From NCBI RefSeq assembly GCF_004345245.1, contig NZ_SLUQ01000003.1, positions 372,001 to 436,000 of the forward strand: a stretch of 64,000 bases of DNA, read 5' to 3'. The notes under the pieces were generated by a model. It saw only the letters and a list, made by a program, of their open reading frames with translations, did no database searches and was not told the DNA's origin. This document shows, one piece after another, positions 51,177-59,120 of this stretch. The stretch's first letter is position 1, and each line of letters starts with the position of its first letter. This DNA is from Rhizobium sp. BK251 (GTDB taxonomy: Bacteria; Pseudomonadota; Alphaproteobacteria; Rhizobiales; Rhizobiaceae). The position numbers and the translations under genes are program-made.

Positions 51177-52757
51177 ATGGACGACTTGACGGAACACACA
51201 GCAGGCGCGGGCGATGGCGGCGGACGTCGCTCGAGAGGCGAGGGACGGGGCGCGGCCGCGCGTCGTGCTTCGCGAAGCGGTGGCGGCGCCGGCCCGTCGC
51301 TTCCCTACATCACGCGCAAGATCGGCGTCTATGAAGTGCTCGACGAAGAAGGGCTTTCCCTTATCGAACGCAACGCGGACACAGTGCTCGAAGAGATCGG
51401 CATCGAGTTTCGCGACGATGCCGAAGCACTTGCACTCTGGAAGGAGGCGGGTGCCGATATCAAGGGGCAGCGCGTGCACTTTCCCAAGGGGCTGTGCCGG
51501 GAATTGCTCAAGACCGCGCCGAAGGAATTCACCTGGCACGCCCGCAACCCTGCGCGCAGCGTCCATATCGGCGGCAAGGCGACGGTCTTTGCGCCCGTCT
51601 ACGGACCGCCTTTCGTGCGCGACCTCGACGGCAAGCGCCGCTACGCGACGATCGAGGACTTCCGCAATTTCGTGAAGCTTTCCTACATGGCGCCGTCGAT
51701 GCATTCGTCCGGCGGCACGGTCTGCGAGCCAGTCGATGTTCCGGTCAACAAGCGCCACCTCGACATGGTCTACAGCCACATCAAATATTCCGACAAGCCT
51801 TTCATGGGTTCGGTGACCGCTCCGGAGCGGGCCGAGGATACGGTGGCGATGGCAAAGCTGGTCTTCGGCGACGAATTCGTCGAGAACAATTGCGTCACGC
51901 TGAACCTCATCAACGCCAACTCGCCGATGGTCTTCGACGAGACGATGCTCGGCGCCCTGAAGGTCTATGCCCGGCACAATCAGGCGTCGGTGGTTTCACC
52001 ATTCATCCTCTCCGGTGCCATGAGCCCGGTGACCGTTGCCGGCACCCTGACGCAGATTCTCGCGGAGGTGCTCGCCGGCGCCTCCTTCACCCAGCTTATA
52101 CGCAAGGGGTCGCCGGTGCTCTTCGGCACCTTTGCCGCCTCGATTTCCATGCAGTCCGGTGCACCGACCTTCGGTACCCCCGAGCCGGCTCTGGTCTCCT
52201 ATGGTGCGGCCCAGCTTGCGCGGCGTCTCGGCCTGCCGTTCCGTACCGGCGGATCACTGTGCGCCTCCAAGGTGCCCGATGCCCAGGCCGCCCATGAATC
52301 GGCCAACACGCTCAACATGACGCTGCTTGCCGGGACGAACTTCGTGCTCCACGCCGCAGGCTGGCTCGAAGGCGGCCTCGTCAGCTCCTACGAGAAGTTC
52401 ATGATCGACCAGGATCAGCTCGGCATGATGCAGAAGATGGCCGAAGGCATAGACCTCTCGGAAAACGGTCAGGCGCTCGATGCCATCCGCGAGGTCGGCC
52501 CGGGAAGCCACTATCTCGGCTGCGCCCATACACAGGCCAACTTCCAGTCGGCCTTCTATCGTTCGGCCCTTGCCGACAACAATTCTTACGAGCAGTGGGA
52601 GGTCGAGGGTGAGAAGCGCATCGAGCAGCGTGCCAACGCGCTTTGCCGCTCCTGGCTCGAACACTACGAGGCACCGGCTCTCGATCCGGCTATCGACGAC
52701 GCTCTGCTTGCCTATATCCAGAAGCGCAAGGACTCGATGCCCGACGCCTTCACCTGA
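51177..52757 (+). CDS. Trimethylamine methyltransferase family protein, non-pyrrolysine (MtgB-like)
   Basis: 526 residues. The MttB-family TIM barrel is recognisable from LPYITRKIGVYEVLDEEGLS through GKRRYATIEDFRNFVKLSYM, SPFILSGAMSPVTVAGTLTQ and FGTPEPALVSYGAAQLARRL to EKRIEQRANALCRSWLEHYE. The reading frame has no in-frame TAG, so it lacks the pyrrolysine of true trimethylamine MttB and belongs with enzymes using glycine betaine, proline betaine, carnitine or similar quaternary amines. Residues 10-42 form an extra Gly/Arg-rich tail (RRSRGEGRGAAARRASRSGG). The corrinoid carrier is encoded divergently. Substrate is an inference from context: a betaine. Confidence 0.9.
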   Translation: MDDLTEHTAGAGDGGGRRSRGEGRGAAARRASRSGGGAGPSLPYITRKIGVYEVLDEEGLSLIERNADTVLEEIGIEFRDDAEALALWKEAGADIKGQRVHFPKGLCRELLKTAPKEFTWHARNPARSVHIGGKATVFAPVYGPPFVRDLDGKRRYATIEDFRNFVKLSYMAPSMHSSGGTVCEPVDVPVNKRHLDMVYSHIKYSDKPFMGSVTAPERAEDTVAMAKLVFGDEFVENNCVTLNLINANSPMVFDETMLGALKVYARHNQASVVSPFILSGAMSPVTVAGTLTQILAEVLAGASFTQLIRKGSPVLFGTFAASISMQSGAPTFGTPEPALVSYGAAQLARRLGLPFRTGGSLCASKVPDAQAAHESANTLNMTLLAGTNFVLHAAGWLEGGLVSSYEKFMIDQDQLGMMQKMAEGIDLSENGQALDAIREVGPGSHYLGCAHTQANFQSAFYRSALADNNSYEQWEVEGEKRIEQRANALCRSWLEHYEAPALDPAIDDALLAYIQKRKDSMPDAFT

Positions 52758-52858
52758 AGCGAGCCCGAAGCCGCCAGGGAGCAAGGCGGTGCAGTGCGCG
52801 TTGCCGACCTGATTCAAAAGGAAGTCTGGCGACCGCACTACAAACCGGGGGCTAAGTC

Positions 52859-53554
52859 GTGACCGCCCCCACGACGGTCCTACCCGAAATCCGTGCGGCT
52901 CTCGAACCGCACGGAATTTTTACGCGTGGCGTAGCCGATTTCAGCGGGAGGGGCGGTGGGCCCACCCTGCACGGAGGCGGCTCGGCCGCGAGCGTCGTGT
53001 TGCTGGGCAATATCGGCGGCTCGATATGGCAGAGTTTCGACCACTGGCGTCAACTCGCGGAGAACCGGGACCGGACGGATCCGCTCGACGACTGGTCGAA
53101 GGAACTCATCGCACCGCTTGCGGAAACTCTCGGCGCCACTGCCTATTTCCCCTCCGAGCCGCCATGGCAGCCTTTCCAGCAATGGGCGACGATGGCAGAG
53201 GGCTTGATAGCCTCGCCCCTCGGAATACTCATCCATTCCGAGTACGGCCTGTGGCACGGCTATCGTGGCGCGCTCGGCTTTGAAGATCGAATTGACCACG
53301 CTCCAGCAGCCGTTCATGCGCCGCACCCGTGCGACGAATGTGCTGAAAAGCCTTGCCTTCGCACCTGTCCGGTTGACGCGGTGACCGAACTGGGCTTTTC
53401 GGTCGCGCGCTGTCGCAGCCATCTGCCGACGGAAGAGGGCAAGGCAGGCTGCATGCAGTCGGGTTGCCTTGCCCGGGCCGCATGCCCGGTGGGTGCGGCC
53501 CATAGCTATCCTCCGGCGCAACTGCGCTTTCACATGGAAGCGCTGTGGATCTAG
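52859..53554 (+). CDS. Two-cluster iron-sulfur protein, QueG C-terminal-like
   Basis: 231 residues; GTG at 52859 after CCGGGGG. The C-terminal part carries Cys158, 161, 166 and 170 (CDECAEKPCLRTCP) and Cys185, 198, 203 and 209, the same two-4Fe-4S arrangement as epoxyqueuosine reductase. The N-terminal 150 residues are too short for a full cobalamin domain but include LLGNIGGSIWQSFDHWRQLA. It follows the MttB-family gene by about 100 bases. It may supply electrons to reactivate the corrinoid protein through the ASKHA activator; this is a hypothesis. Confidence 0.7.
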   Translation: MTAPTTVLPEIRAALEPHGIFTRGVADFSGRGGGPTLHGGGSAASVVLLGNIGGSIWQSFDHWRQLAENRDRTDPLDDWSKELIAPLAETLGATAYFPSEPPWQPFQQWATMAEGLIASPLGILIHSEYGLWHGYRGALGFEDRIDHAPAAVHAPHPCDECAEKPCLRTCPVDAVTELGFSVARCRSHLPTEEGKAGCMQSGCLARAACPVGAAHSYPPAQLRFHMEALWI

Positions 53555-53649
53555 GTGGCGCAGTCCGGCATTCTGCCCTATTCAACGTCGTTGTCTGATT
53601 CGGAACGGGCGTGAGATTGGCGGAAGGCGGAATGGCCAAGGGAACACCG

Positions 53650-54402
53650 ATGAAGCGATTCCTGCTGGGGCTCCTCACCATGTTCGGTTCGTATCTTGCC
53701 GGCCATCCGGCCATTGCCGGCGATCACTGCCGCCGCGTCGCGCATCTCGGCCACCATTACATTGTCTGCAGTTTCGATCCGGCCGCCGAGGAGTTGCGCC
53801 TCTATCACGCCGACGCCTCCGGAAAGCCCTATGGCAGCTTCCAGGCGATGCTCGACGATATCGAGCCCGGCGGAACAAACATACTCTTTGCGATGAATGC
53901 CGGCATGTATCACGCCGACCTATCGGCTGTCGGTCTCTATGTCGAGGGTGGCGTCGAGCAACAGCAGATCAGTACCGGCAGGGGGTGGGGCAATTTCCAC
54001 CTGCTTCCGAACGGGGTCTTCTATCTAGCCATGGGCAAGGCAGGCGTAGTGGAGACCCGGGCCTACCTCGATGCAGGGATAAAGCCGCGCTTTGCGACCC
54101 AGTCCGGCCCCATGCTCGTCATAGACGGCAAGATCCATCCGCGCTTCCTGCCGCACAGCGACAGCCTCAACGTCCGCAACGGTGTCGGCGTCGATGCGAA
54201 CGGCATCGTCCACGCGGTAATTTCCGAAGATCCGATCCGGTTTTATGACTTCGCGCTGCTCTTCCGCGACGTTCTCGGCTGCGACAATGCGCTGTTTCTC
54301 GATGGTTCGATCTCAAGCCTTTATGCGCCCGAGATCAATCGCCATGACCGGCTCTTCCCAGTCGGTCCGATCTTCGCCGTCGTGGCGCCGGTGGCCAAGT
54401 GA
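53650..54402 (+). CDS. Phosphodiester glycosidase-family (DUF2233) exported protein
   Basis: 250 residues from ATG at 53650, which begins a signal peptide (MKRFLLGLLTMFGSYLAGHP, cleavage near IAG-DHC). The family core appears as LFAMNAGMYHADLSAVGLYV, ATQSGPMLVIDGKIHPRFL and NALFLDGSISSLYAPE. Relatives of NAGPA hydrolyse phosphodiester-linked sugars. It has no evident link with methyl metabolism. ATGs at 53611 and 53632 are upstream options without a signal-peptide advantage. Confidence 0.82.
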   Translation: MKRFLLGLLTMFGSYLAGHPAIAGDHCRRVAHLGHHYIVCSFDPAAEELRLYHADASGKPYGSFQAMLDDIEPGGTNILFAMNAGMYHADLSAVGLYVEGGVEQQQISTGRGWGNFHLLPNGVFYLAMGKAGVVETRAYLDAGIKPRFATQSGPMLVIDGKIHPRFLPHSDSLNVRNGVGVDANGIVHAVISEDPIRFYDFALLFRDVLGCDNALFLDGSISSLYAPEINRHDRLFPVGPIFAVVAPVAK

Positions 54403-54408
54403 GCCCGC

Positions 54409-54756
54409 TCAGACTGTGGATTTCGGGAACGCCCGTTCCAGCCCGCCGGAGCGTATGAGACCTGCCTTGAAGGCCGTGTACGCAGGGTGCTGGCTCGAAC
54501 GCGCCGCCTCCATCAGCCTTATCTGCAGGCGCGGCGGAGCACCGGTGCCAAGCCATTCGCCCAGCCTCTCGAGCTTCAGCGTATTAAGGATGCGCGTCGC
54601 GGCAGCGCCATCGAGATGACGATGGAGGCCCTCGACCAGGCTATCGTCCTGAGCGGGATTTTCCATGATGAGAAGCAGGAAAGCCTTGTCCTGATCGCCG
54701 AGGCTGGAAAGCTTCTCGGCGACCGTATCGCGATCGGGAAATGGAGCAGCCGTCAT
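54409..54756 (-). CDS. Small protein coupled to bmt, function unknown
   Basis: 115 residues, start ATG at 54756 overlapping the bmt stop (ATGA), so translation is coupled. It reads as a helical, soluble protein: DTVAEKLSSLGDQDKAFLLL, then LVEGLHRHLDGAAATRILNT and AYTAFKAGLIRSGGLERAFP. No Cys or metal motif is visible and I recognise no family. Its tight linkage suggests a role tied to Bmt, such as a partner or stabiliser. Confidence 0.62.
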   Translation of the reverse strand: MTAAPFPDRDTVAEKLSSLGDQDKAFLLLIMENPAQDDSLVEGLHRHLDGAAATRILNTLKLERLGEWLGTGAPPRLQIRLMEAARSSQHPAYTAFKAGLIRSGGLERAFPKSTV

Positions 54757-55769
54757 CCACGGCGCCTTCCACGCTCGCGCGGAGGTGCAGCCCCGCTTTC
54801 GGCGGCCGTCTTGTTGCGAAGTGGTCCGATCCGCTCGACAATTGTCTCGATCGTCGGCCGCGGACCGGGCGTGTAGCTGTCGATGGCCTGGCGCATGGCC
54901 GCAAGATGGTCGCACGAGGTGCCGCAGCAGCCGCCGATGATCTTTGCGCCGGCGTCGCGGGCGAGACGTGCATAGTCCGCCATCAGCGGCGGAGTGCCGG
55001 AATAGTAGATCTCGGCGCCGCGGTATTCGGGTATGCCGCAATTGCCCTTCACGATGACGACCGCGTTCGGATCGGCGTTCGTCATGTCGAGGAGGCTCGA
55101 AAGGATGTCGGAGGCCCCGACGCCACAATTGGCGCCGACGGCGACCGGCCCCGCACCGATATCCGCGGCCACGCCGTGAATGTCCTTGGGATCCAGACCC
55201 ATCATCGTCTTGCCGGCCGTGTCGAAGGAGCCGGTATAGGTGTAGGGCAGGCCGATCTTCACGGCAGCCTCGGCGGCCGCCCGGATTTCCTCCGGCGAAG
55301 ACATCGTCTCGATCCAGGCGACATCCACGCCGCCGGCCTTCAGGCCCTCCATCTGCTCCACAAATGCAGCGACAGCGTCCTCGTAGGAGAGTGCGCCGAG
55401 CGGCAGCAGCAGTTCGCCCGTCGGGCCGACGGAGCCTGCCACGATCACCTCGCGTCCGGCCTTGTCCGCGACCGCGCGTGCGATCTCGGCCGCCGCCTTG
55501 TTGATGGCGAAGACGCGATCCTGCGCGTGATGCAGTTTCAGGCGATGGCGGGTGCCGCCAAAGCTGTTGGTTAGGATGATGTCCGCACCCGCATCGACGA
55601 AATCCTGATGCAGCTTGGTGATCCGCTCGGGGTGCGCCTCGTTCCAGATCTCCGGCGCCTCGCCCGCCTCGAGCCCCGCCGCGAAGAGATTGGTGCCCGT
55701 GGCTCCATCGGCCAGAAGAACGCCCTTGCGGGCGAGAAGATCGGTCAAGGGGTTGCGTGCAGGTGCCAT
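54753..55769 (-). CDS. bmt: Betaine-homocysteine S-methyltransferase
   Basis: 338 residues. The homocysteine-binding TIM barrel begins VLLADGATGTNLFAAGLEAG, with LTNSFGGTRHRLKLHHAQDR. Zinc ligands are Cys215 (GANCGVG) and Cys281-Cys282 (IGGCCGT). It transfers a methyl group to homocysteine; the orthologous bmt of Sinorhizobium meliloti uses glycine betaine. The C-terminus ends in an Arg-rich tail (PPRERGRRRG). A palindrome resembling SAH/SAM-responsive operators lies 30 bases upstream. The product dimethylglycine would be a substrate of the flavoprotein at 35876. Confidence 0.9.
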   Translation of the reverse strand: MAPARNPLTDLLARKGVLLADGATGTNLFAAGLEAGEAPEIWNEAHPERITKLHQDFVDAGADIILTNSFGGTRHRLKLHHAQDRVFAINKAAAEIARAVADKAGREVIVAGSVGPTGELLLPLGALSYEDAVAAFVEQMEGLKAGGVDVAWIETMSSPEEIRAAAEAAVKIGLPYTYTGSFDTAGKTMMGLDPKDIHGVAADIGAGPVAVGANCGVGASDILSSLLDMTNADPNAVVIVKGNCGIPEYRGAEIYYSGTPPLMADYARLARDAGAKIIGGCCGTSCDHLAAMRQAIDSYTPGPRPTIETIVERIGPLRNKTAAESGAAPPRERGRRRG

Positions 55770-55799
55770 GTCTGTTTCCTCAATGATCGTGAGAAACTC

Positions 55800-55815
55800 A
55801 TAAAGATATCCTTAT
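55800..55815. promoter_or_regulatory. Palindromic operator candidate upstream of bmt
   Basis: ATAAAGATATCCTTAT is a 16-base inverted repeat with two mismatched positions, centred about 38 bases upstream of the bmt start. It resembles the ATAAAGATATCTTTAT-type motif that I recall for ArsR-family SAH/SAM-responsive regulators of methionine genes in Proteobacteria. That fits a gene whose product needs homocysteine control. No such regulator gene is in the window. Confidence 0.5.
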
Positions 55816-55915
55816 ATGACTTCAATGCCGAACGAAGAAGATTGAAACGCCCGGAATCGAAGTCACACAGGAAAAAAGTCACCTGCAACTTAGGCTGCAA
55901 TCGGCGAGAGAGGCG

Positions 55916-56968
55916 TCATTCAGCCGCCATTTGCTCGGCTGAATGCGTCGTGGGCGTGACCATCGCGGAAATGATGGCCTGCAGGTCAAGGGAGCCGATC
56001 GGCTTTCCGTTGGCGTCGACGACAAGCGCGGTCGCCTGACCAGCCTCGGTCATTTGCTTCGCAGCGATCTCCAGGGTCGCCGTTCCCTTGATGGGCAGGC
56101 CGTGGGCGTCACCCGTCAGTGGCCCCATCACCGTCTGCGCCTCAATCACACGGCCACGGTTCACTTCCTTGACGAAAGCCGTAATGTAGCCGTCGGCCGG
56201 CTTGAGCACGATGTCCTGACCGCTTCCCTGCTGGACGACGCTTCCGTCCCGGAGGATGGCTATCTTGTCACCGAGCCGCAGTGCCTCGTCGAGATCATGG
56301 GTGATGAAAACGACGGTCTTCTTCAATTCCTTCTGGAGGTCCAGGAGCACGGTCTGCATGTCGACGCGGATGAGCGGGTCGAGCGCCGAATAGGCTTCGT
56401 CCATCAAAAGGATGTCGGCATCGTTGGTCAGTGCCCGGGCGAGGCCGACACGCTGCTGCATGCCGCCGGAGAGCTGGTTCGGGAAGTGGTTTTCGAACCC
56501 CGTGAGGCCGACGCGCTCGATCCAGTAGCGACCCTTCTTCTCGCTTTCGGCACGCGGGGCGCCCTGGATCTGCAGACCGTAGATCGTATTCTCGATGACC
56601 GTGCGGTGCGGCAGCAGCGCGAACTTCTGGAAGACCATTGCCGTCCGGTGGCGGCGGAATTCGCGAAGCTCGGCCTCGTTCATCCGACAGACATCCACGC
56701 CGTCGTAGAGGACCTCGCCGGACGTCGGTTCGATCAGCCGGTTGATGTGGCGGATCAGAGTGGACTTGCCCGAGCCGGAAAGGCCCATGACGACGGTAAT
56801 CTGACCCGCAGGCATGGCGATATTGATGTCCTGGAGCCCGAGAACATGGCCAAAAGTCTCGTTGAGCTCGGCCTTGCTCATGCCCGCCTTGACCTTGTCG
56901 ATATGGTCTTGTCCGCGAGGGCCGAAGATCTTGTAGAGGTTCTTGATATCGATCGCGTGACTAGCCAT
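55916..56968 (-). CDS. Glycine betaine/proline betaine ABC transporter ATP-binding protein (ProV/OpuAA-like)
   Basis: 350 residues; ATG at 56968 after GGAGGTC. Walker [10 protein letters not shown], signature LSGGMQQR and Walker [14 protein letters not shown], with the QAT-family [20 protein letters not shown]. The C-terminal part (about 275-340; [40 protein letters not shown]) is a CBS-like region, as in osmoregulated betaine transporters. It overlaps the permease gene by eight bases. The family imports betaines and related quaternary amines. Confidence 0.9.
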   Translation of the reverse strand: MASHAIDIKNLYKIFGPRGQDHIDKVKAGMSKAELNETFGHVLGLQDINIAMPAGQITVVMGLSGSGKSTLIRHINRLIEPTSGEVLYDGVDVCRMNEAELREFRRHRTAMVFQKFALLPHRTVIENTIYGLQIQGAPRAESEKKGRYWIERVGLTGFENHFPNQLSGGMQQRVGLARALTNDADILLMDEAYSALDPLIRVDMQTVLLDLQKELKKTVVFITHDLDEALRLGDKIAILRDGSVVQQGSGQDIVLKPADGYITAFVKEVNRGRVIEAQTVMGPLTGDAHGLPIKGTATLEIAAKQMTEAGQATALVVDANGKPIGSLDLQAIISAMVTPTTHSAEQMAAE

Positions 56969-57872
56969 GGATGACCTCCGAGTGCTTCTGCAGCCGCCGG
57001 CCGTAGGCCTGGCTCGTGCGGTCGAATATGATGGCGATCGCAACCAGCGCGAAGCCGTTGAGGAACCCCACGGTGAAGAACTGATTGTTGATCGCCTGCA
57101 GCGTATTCTTGCCGAGACCGCCGACGCCCACCATGGAGGCGACGACGACCATCGCGAGCGACATCATGATCGTCTGGTTGATGCCCGCCATGATCGTCGG
57201 AAGGGCGAGCGGTATCTGCACGTTGAACAGCTTTTGCCGGTGCGAGGAACCGAAGGCGTCGGCCGCTTCGAGGACTTCCTTGTCGACCAGGCGGATGCCG
57301 AGGTTGGTAAGACGGATCATCGGCGGAACCGCATAGATAACGACCGCGATCAACCCCGGCACCTTGCCGATCCCGAAGATGACGACGACGGGAATGAGAT
57401 AGACGAAGCTCGGCATGGTCTGCATCACGTCCAGAATCGGATTGACGATCGACTGGAGGCGCTCGGAACGGGCCATGAGAATGCCGATTGGCAAGCCGAT
57501 GACGATCGCTATCAGGGTACAGACCGTGACCATGGCAAGCGTGATCATCGTGTCGTTCCAAAGACCGACATAGCCGATGAGAAGCATCGAGATGGCGGTG
57601 CCCAAGACGATCTTGAGATTGCGGCTCGCAAGATAGACGACGGCGAGCATGACCAGGAGCACGATCACCCATGGTGTGGTCACGAAAAGGCGCTCGAGGA
57701 AATTCAGAAACCACTGCAGCGGCTGGACCATCGCATCGATCAGGTCGACATAGCTGCGTACGAGCGCCCTGAAGCCGTCATCGATGGTCTTGCGGGCATT
57801 GCGGATCATCTGATCGTCGATTGCCGGAAAGTTGCACAGTATATCCGGCAGAAAAGTGCATTGCAGAGCCAT
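56961..57872 (-). CDS. Glycine betaine/proline betaine ABC transporter permease (ProW/OpuAB-like)
   Basis: 303 residues from ATG at 57872 (after GGGGAAAG). It has an N-terminal extension of about 70 residues, then TM helices beginning TPWVIVLLVMLAVVYLASRN. MQTMPSFVYLIPVVVIFGIG and the EAA-like loop EVLEAADAFGSSHRQKLFNV are typical of ProW. The gene overlaps its ATPase by eight bases and lies 249 bases after the binding-protein gene. Confidence 0.9.
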   Translation of the reverse strand: MALQCTFLPDILCNFPAIDDQMIRNARKTIDDGFRALVRSYVDLIDAMVQPLQWFLNFLERLFVTTPWVIVLLVMLAVVYLASRNLKIVLGTAISMLLIGYVGLWNDTMITLAMVTVCTLIAIVIGLPIGILMARSERLQSIVNPILDVMQTMPSFVYLIPVVVIFGIGKVPGLIAVVIYAVPPMIRLTNLGIRLVDKEVLEAADAFGSSHRQKLFNVQIPLALPTIMAGINQTIMMSLAMVVVASMVGVGGLGKNTLQAINNQFFTVGFLNGFALVAIAIIFDRTSQAYGRRLQKHSEVIHG

Positions 57873-58022
57873 CTGCTTTCCCCTTTTTTGTACGGTTTCG
57901 GTCAACCCAGATGGCCTGCTGGCGGGGACCGAGAGCGCGCGGCCGGACGGGTTCCGGCGCACTGGATTCATTTACGACGATCGCCGGCCGCGCATCGTGC
58001 CGTTTGCGACGCCATAGCCCTT

Positions 58023-58111
58023 GTGCCATGTCGCCAAGACATCGTGGCACGTCGTCGGGCTGCCCGCCATCAGCGGCGGGACTAAATGGCGGCGGAAATT
58101 GATCCGCCGCC
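58023..58111 (-). repeat. Hairpins between the binding-protein and permease genes
   Basis: The stem GTGCCATGTC/GACA-TCG-TGGCAC (58023-58050) and the perfect 9-bp stem GGCGGCGGA/TCCGCCGCC around a six-base loop (58088-58111) follow the stop codon of the substrate-binding-protein gene. A weaker stem lies between them. There is no U-run, so they more likely protect the upstream message end and reduce permease and ATPase expression relative to the binding protein than terminate fully. Confidence 0.55.
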
Positions 58112-58121
58112 AGGCATTCCG

Positions 58122-59120
58122 TCAGAGTGTTCCCTTGACCTTTTCCGCAACGTCAGGTGCAACCCACTTGGTCCACAGGTCCGGATAGGTTTTCAGGAAA
58201 TACTTCGCTGCGTCCTCGTTCGTGCCCTGGTTCTCGGTCATCCAGGCAAGCACCTTGTTGACCGTGGCATTGTCCCACTTGCGCGTCTTGACATAGTCCA
58301 TGGCAACCGGAGCCTTTTCGGCAAAGCCCTTGGTAACGATCGTGAAAACGGCCGTCTCCGGATAGTCGTTTACCTTGGGGCTGGCGCAATCCGGGATTGC
58401 CGTGCATGCGTCCCATTCGGCCTTGTCGAGCGGTACGCCGAAGGAAAGCTTCGACATCTCGTATTTGCCGAGAATAGCCGTCGGAGCCCAATAGTAGCCG
58501 AGCCAGCCGATCTTCTTTTCGAAGGCGTTGGCAATCGAGCCATCAAGGCCTGCACCCGAACCGGTGTCAACCAGATCGAATCCTGCCTTTTCGCCGCCGA
58601 GCGCCTTATAGAGGTTGGCAGTCGAAATCTGGCAATTCCAACCCGACGGGCAATTATAGACGGCGCCCTTGGACGGGTCCTCCGGAGCGGGGAACAGTTC
58701 CGGATGCTTCAGCGCATCCTGTACCGTCTTGATGTCGGGATGGGCATCTGCCAGGAACTTCGGAATCCACCAGCCCTGTACCGCACCGTCGCTGAGCAGC
58801 GGCGCCGCTTCGATCAGGCGGCCTTTCGCAACTGCCTTGTCGAGGGCGGTGCGAACGGCGTTGGTCCAGAATTCGGGTGCAAGGTCCGGCTCACCCTTTT
58901 CGTCCATGGAGGTGAAGGTCGGCTGCGTGTCGCCCGTGACGAGCGTCACCGTGCAGCCATAGCCGCTTTCCAGAATGATCTTGTCGACATGGGCGGCGAC
59001 ACCGGCCGACGCCCAGTTCATTTCGGCGATTGAGATGTCACCGCATTCCGCGGCTTGCGCCGCGCCGGCTAGGGCATAGATGCCCCCTGCGATGAAGAGT
59101 GAAGCGATGAGCTTCTGCAT
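58122..59120 (-). CDS. Glycine betaine/proline betaine ABC transporter substrate-binding protein (ProX/OpuAC-like)
   Basis: 332 residues with a signal peptide (MQKLIASLFIAGGIYALAGA, cleavage near AQA-AECG). The OpuAC domain shows CGDISIAEMNWASAGVAAHV, QPTFTSMDEKGEPDLAPEFW, APLLSDGAVQGWWIPKFLAD and WLGYYWAPTAILGKYEMSKL; the Trp residues form the aromatic cage for trimethylammonium groups. Four Cys (YNCPSGWNC; ACTAIPDC) probably form disulfides. It is the first gene of the betaine transporter operon. Confidence 0.92.
   Translation of the reverse strand: MQKLIASLFIAGGIYALAGAAQAAECGDISIAEMNWASAGVAAHVDKIILESGYGCTVTLVTGDTQPTFTSMDEKGEPDLAPEFWTNAVRTALDKAVAKGRLIEAAPLLSDGAVQGWWIPKFLADAHPDIKTVQDALKHPELFPAPEDPSKGAVYNCPSGWNCQISTANLYKALGGEKAGFDLVDTGSGAGLDGSIANAFEKKIGWLGYYWAPTAILGKYEMSKLSFGVPLDKAEWDACTAIPDCASPKVNDYPETAVFTIVTKGFAEKAPVAMDYVKTRKWDNATVNKVLAWMTENQGTNEDAAKYFLKTYPDLWTKWVAPDVAEKVKGTL

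Noticed and set aside
51177..52757. MttB-family gene as a true pyrrolysine trimethylamine methyltransferase.
   Set aside because: The whole 526-codon frame lacks TAG, so the enzyme is a non-pyrrolysine relative; trimethylamine is not the favoured substrate.
55770..55915. SAM-II or SAH riboswitch in the leader of bmt.
   Set aside because: The leader is very short and the conserved pseudoknot blocks are absent; only a DNA palindrome is seen.
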